Assembly (NCBI GenBank): GCA_945861865.1
Contig: CAMAWN010000041.1
Location: 1 to 35,528 of the forward strand
Reading direction: 5' to 3'
Length of the DNA: 35,528 nt
Source: Candidatus Kuenenia stuttgartensis
GTDB lineage: Bacteria > Planctomycetota > Planctomycetia > Planctomycetales > Planctomycetaceae
The first letter of the stretch is position 1, and each line of letters begins with the position of its first letter. Shown here one piece after another: positions 33,480 to 35,528 of the stretch. The notes beneath the pieces were generated by a model that saw only the letters and a list, made by a program, of their open reading frames with translations, ran no database searches and was not told the DNA's origin. The position numbers and the translations under genes were made by a program.

Positions 33480-33642
33480 ACCACTGGCCACCAACATGGC
33501 GCGGCCGATTCGCGTTTCGTACCACAGTGCCGCAACCACAAGGCCCACAGTCTGCGTCGCACACACGCACACGGATGCGACTCGCGCTCGTCCACACGAT
33601 CCGCTGCTCGTCGTCGGTCAACTCGATTCGTAACCAGGACAT
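33480..33642 (-). pseudogene. Fragment of a second transposase, N-terminal region
   Basis: On the minus strand, MSWLRIELTDDEQRIV runs to about 33592 in one frame, and after a one-base shift ERESHPCACVRRRLWALWL and RHCGTKRESA follow in another. This resembles the N-terminal helix-turn-helix region of an IS630-like transposase family. It adjoins the IS3 remnant back to front, so one element probably inserted into or beside the other before both decayed. Confidence 0.55.
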
Positions 33643-33778
33643 GCTCCGACTCCCTGCCAGTGTGCCAAAACATCAGCGGACATCCTGACACCCATCCGCT
33701 GTGTCGCGGAAATTCACAAACAGGGAAACCTCTCATTCAGCGACGCGAGTGGTAGAATGCCCTCCGTTCGCCCGCAAC

Positions 33779-34114
33779 TCACCCGACGGCGGCTATCGGG
33801 GCGGCAATCTGGAAGCCACCTTGCTGAAAGAAAACGCTCAGCTTTGAGAGGCTGTCCACCAAATCGCGCATGAAGCGGTCGGAGACGAGGCTCAATTCAT
33901 GAAGCACTAGATCGCCGGCGATGAATTCCAGGGCATCGGCGAGATTGGCCGCGTCTTCGTCACTGACGGCCAAGTGGTGCAGGCTGTCGTCGTACAGTTC
34001 GCGCGGATATTTCGGCTTCCAGCCGTTGTCTTGCGCCCAATCGAGCAAATCGACCCACAGGTCGGACGCGATGGTGTAGCAATCGTGCGGTCCTTGCAAG
34101 CGGATGCAGTTCAC
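33779..34114 (-). CDS. Small protein of unknown function
   Basis: A 111-aa soluble protein. The start is GTG 34114, with GGAGG 6 bases upstream; an ATG at 34141 would add 9 residues but has no such site. The sequence opens VNCIRLQGPHDCYTIASDLW, then DLLDWAQDNGWKPKYPRELYDD, an acidic middle (VSDEDAANLADALEFIAGDL), and a C-terminal helix plus hydrophobic end. The SDEDAANLADAL phrase is of a kind I recall from small planctomycete proteins without function. No signal or membrane segment. It is flanked by transposon remnants on one side and a palindrome plus a complete IS630 on the other, so it is an isolated survivor in a repeat-rich stretch. Confidence 0.65.
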   Translation of the reverse strand: MNCIRLQGPHDCYTIASDLWVDLLDWAQDNGWKPKYPRELYDDSLHHLAVSDEDAANLADALEFIAGDLVLHELSLVSDRFMRDLVDSLSKLSVFFQQGGFQIAAPIAAVG

Positions 34115-34207
34115 AGCACACCTCCGTATGTTGCTGATCATCCCGCGTCGCACTCGGTCACAGATGGCCGCGTGCAAAGGGGGGCATGGTCGCAGGCAAA
34201 CCGGCGT

Positions 34208-34250
34208 GCGCCAACCTTCCCGAGGCAAAGATCCCTCGGGACGGTGGCGC
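34208..34250. repeat. Imperfect 17-bp inverted repeat
   Basis: Arms 34208-34225 and 34234-34250 pair over GCGCCA, CC and TCCCGAGG with one bulged base and one mismatch, around an 8-nt loop. It lies 94 bases upstream of the 111-aa gene and 31 bases from the IS630 end. Confidence 0.6.
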
Positions 34251-34277
34251 GAATTCCGGACTAAGAACCACACAGAT

Positions 34278-34928
34278 CTAGTGGTCGGCCAATTTGGTTT
34301 TAATAGGTTCGATCACGGGGTATAGACGTTTGAGCTTGATGCGAGCGTCGGTGGTAGTGAATTGCCAGTGGACTTTGACTTCGTCGGTGTTGCGAGTTGT
34401 TTCCCAGGCGGCGACTTCGGATTGCAAGGTGTGGAAGTCCGGGATGCGTCGAGCGAGGCATTGCCGCTGAACAACTCCCAGTTCGATCTCTGCCATGTTC
34501 AGCCAACTGCCGTGCTTGGGGGTGTAATGAATCTCCAGCTTGTCGATCAAACGGCGAGCCTCTGAGGGCGGAAAGGCCTGATACAGCGAGGCCAGCTTGT
34601 GAGTATTCAAGTTGTCCTGGACCACGACGATCTTTTCGGCGTCGGGGTGAATTTCGTCGACCAAACAGCGAATGGCGTGAGCGTAGTCGATGGCCGTTCG
34701 TCGTTGAGTGACGAGGACGCGGCGGCGTCCGGTCAACGGCTCGAACAGCATGAAGAGGTTGCCCGTGCCGTTGCGTTCGTACTCGTAGTCGATGATCTCC
34801 GGTTGACCCGGTGTGGCAGGAATCGTAGCTCGCGTGTGCTTGACCAATTGCTTCATCGCTTCGTCGAACGTCACCAGCGGCCGGCGCGGATCGAAGGGGC
34901 GTTGATAGACATCGAGCACTTCTTCCAT
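34278..34928 (-). CDS. IS630 transposase, OrfB (DDE catalytic part)
   Basis: The 216-aa open frame from ATG 34928 holds the catalytic domain; in a fused product it would start at the slip site near 35000, adding about 24 residues (NELKPWL...IPPDANAEFVCQ). The DDE triad is probably Asp in VTFDEAMKQL, Asp in VVVQDNLNTHKL, and Glu in SWLNMAEIEL; the block HYTPKHGSWLNMAE is diagnostic for IS630. The stop codon TAG (34280-34278) is made from the TA target duplication plus the flanking C of the CTAG target, so the element does not contain its own complete stop codon. This predicted fusion gives a transposase of ~380 aa, a normal size. Confidence 0.88.
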   Translation of the reverse strand: MEEVLDVYQRPFDPRRPLVTFDEAMKQLVKHTRATIPATPGQPEIIDYEYERNGTGNLFMLFEPLTGRRRVLVTQRRTAIDYAHAIRCLVDEIHPDAEKIVVVQDNLNTHKLASLYQAFPPSEARRLIDKLEIHYTPKHGSWLNMAEIELGVVQRQCLARRIPDFHTLQSEVAAWETTRNTDEVKVHWQFTTTDARIKLKRLYPVIEPIKTKLADH

Positions 34929-35525
34929 TTGACAGACGAACTCGGCATTGGCGTCCGGCGGGATGACCCATTGCTCGCGGAGCCACGGCTTGAGCTCGTT
35001 TTTTGGAGCGTCTTCCGCACGGTCTCGCCGCTAATCGATTCCACGATCTCCAGTTCCACCAGCTTGTCGGCCAACAATTGCATCGTCCACCGCGCCTGGC
35101 CTTCCGGAGGAACGCTGCACGCCGTCGCGATGAGCCTCGCTTCCTTCGCTCCATCCAGCGTTCGCGGCTTGGTACGGCAGAAAGGCTTGCGATCCAACGC
35201 CGCCTCAAAACCCTCCCACACGAACCGTTCCCGTAACCGATGCACCGTCGAAAGACTCACGTCAAACGCTTCTGCGATCGCCGGATCACTCCACGCGGGG
35301 CCGTCGGCATCGGCCTTGAGCAGCATTCTCGCTCGCAACAGCTTGGCCTTGGCCGCCCGCGCCTGTGACAGCAGCTTCTCTAAGCTCAAACGCTCGGACA
35401 CCGACAATCGAACCACAAACTTGGCATCCTTGCCCATGACTCGCTCCTGGATGAGACTCTCAATCCGTCAACAGCGATGTCTCCCAGAAACGATCCGCCC
35501 TGTCAAAACCAAGTTGTCCAACCAC
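34281..35525 (-). mobile_element. Complete IS630-type insertion sequence
   Basis: A 1245-bp element. The ends are inverted repeats of 27 bp (34281-34307 and 35499-35525; GTGGTCGGCCAATTTGGTTT against GTGGTTGGACAACTTGGTTT) matching at 22 positions. It is flanked by TA at 34279-34280 and 35526-35527, and the outer bases are C and G, so the original target was CTAG, the preferred site of IS630. It encodes one transposase in two overlapping frames on the minus strand. It appears intact and recently inserted. The window ends one base after the element's TA duplication. Confidence 0.9.
34871..35437 (-). CDS. IS630 transposase, OrfA (DNA-binding part)
   Basis: A 188-aa frame containing the N-terminal DNA-binding part: helices LSVSERLSLEKLLSQARAAKAKLLRARMLL, then a helix-turn-helix (SDPAIAEAFDVSLSTVHRLRERF) and the linker WEGFEAALDRKPF, followed by DGAKEARLIATACSVPPEGQARWTMQLLADKL. 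Family homology stops at TVRKTLQK near a run of six A (35004-34999 on the coding strand); the following residues in this frame are shadow. A -1 shift there continues into the catalytic part with KNELKPWL. ATG 35437 has GGAG upstream. The frame remaining after the slip is not conserved-looking. Confidence 0.85.
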   Translation of the reverse strand: MGKDAKFVVRLSVSERLSLEKLLSQARAAKAKLLRARMLLKADADGPAWSDPAIAEAFDVSLSTVHRLRERFVWEGFEAALDRKPFCRTKPRTLDGAKEARLIATACSVPPEGQARWTMQLLADKLVELEIVESISGETVRKTLQKTSSSRGSASNGSSRRTPMPSSSVKWKKCSMSINAPSIRAGRW

Positions 35526-35528
35526 TAG

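Overview
The window reads as chromosomal DNA of a planctomycete (Planctomycetota), possibly a whole contig. This rests on family content: a YdjY-domain protein, a DUF1571 protein, secreted FG-GAP/VCBS proteins, many exported proteins of unknown function, and an abundance of short palindromic repeats. GC is high. Genes lie on both strands, with one long run of minus-strand genes from about 26.5 kb down to 11.9 kb. I saw no rRNA, tRNA or CRISPR, but could not run a covariance search.

Layout. 0-1.6 kb: an ammonium transporter gene lacking its first ~100 codons, then a P-II protein gene closed by a good terminator. 1.7-4.1 kb: a two-gene minus-strand unit (small membrane protein, START-like protein), miaA, and two small genes. 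4.2-11.8 kb: mostly exported proteins (nucleoside hydrolase, YdjY-domain protein, DUF1571 protein, ceramidase-like protein, 12-repeat FG-GAP protein). 11.85-18.35 kb, minus strand: a Tat-exported protein, an M32 carboxypeptidase, and a three-gene group ending in a diadenylate cyclase. 18.4-25.4 kb, minus strand: a tightly coupled seven-gene operon with polyamine-type chemistry. 25.5-32.9 kb: a flippase-like membrane protein, an alpha/beta hydrolase, an ABC exporter and a membrane transglutaminase. 32.9-35.5 kb: two decayed transposase fragments, a 111-aa gene, and a complete IS630-type element whose right-hand target site is the last base of the window.

The most interesting system is the operon at 18433-25358. 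It holds S-adenosylmethionine decarboxylase, a zinc-ribbon/DUF4178 membrane protein, a Gly/Ser-rich mini-protein, a DUF350 membrane protein, a membrane-fused aminopropyltransferase, a Tat-exported FAD amine-oxidase-like lipoprotein and a His-containing multi-pass membrane protein. The first six genes overlap or lie within a few bases of each other; the seventh follows after 15 bases. I infer a membrane-bound pathway that makes decarboxylated SAM, transfers aminopropyl groups at the membrane, and oxidises or senses the product outside. The substrate is unknown.

The second theme is short palindromic repeats. They lie between genes, and several sit in frame inside genes and encode protein: the miaA C-terminus, the speD C-terminus, a loop of the aminopropyltransferase, and a loop and the C-terminus of the FAD enzyme. 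This resembles the Rickettsia palindromic elements, in another phylum.
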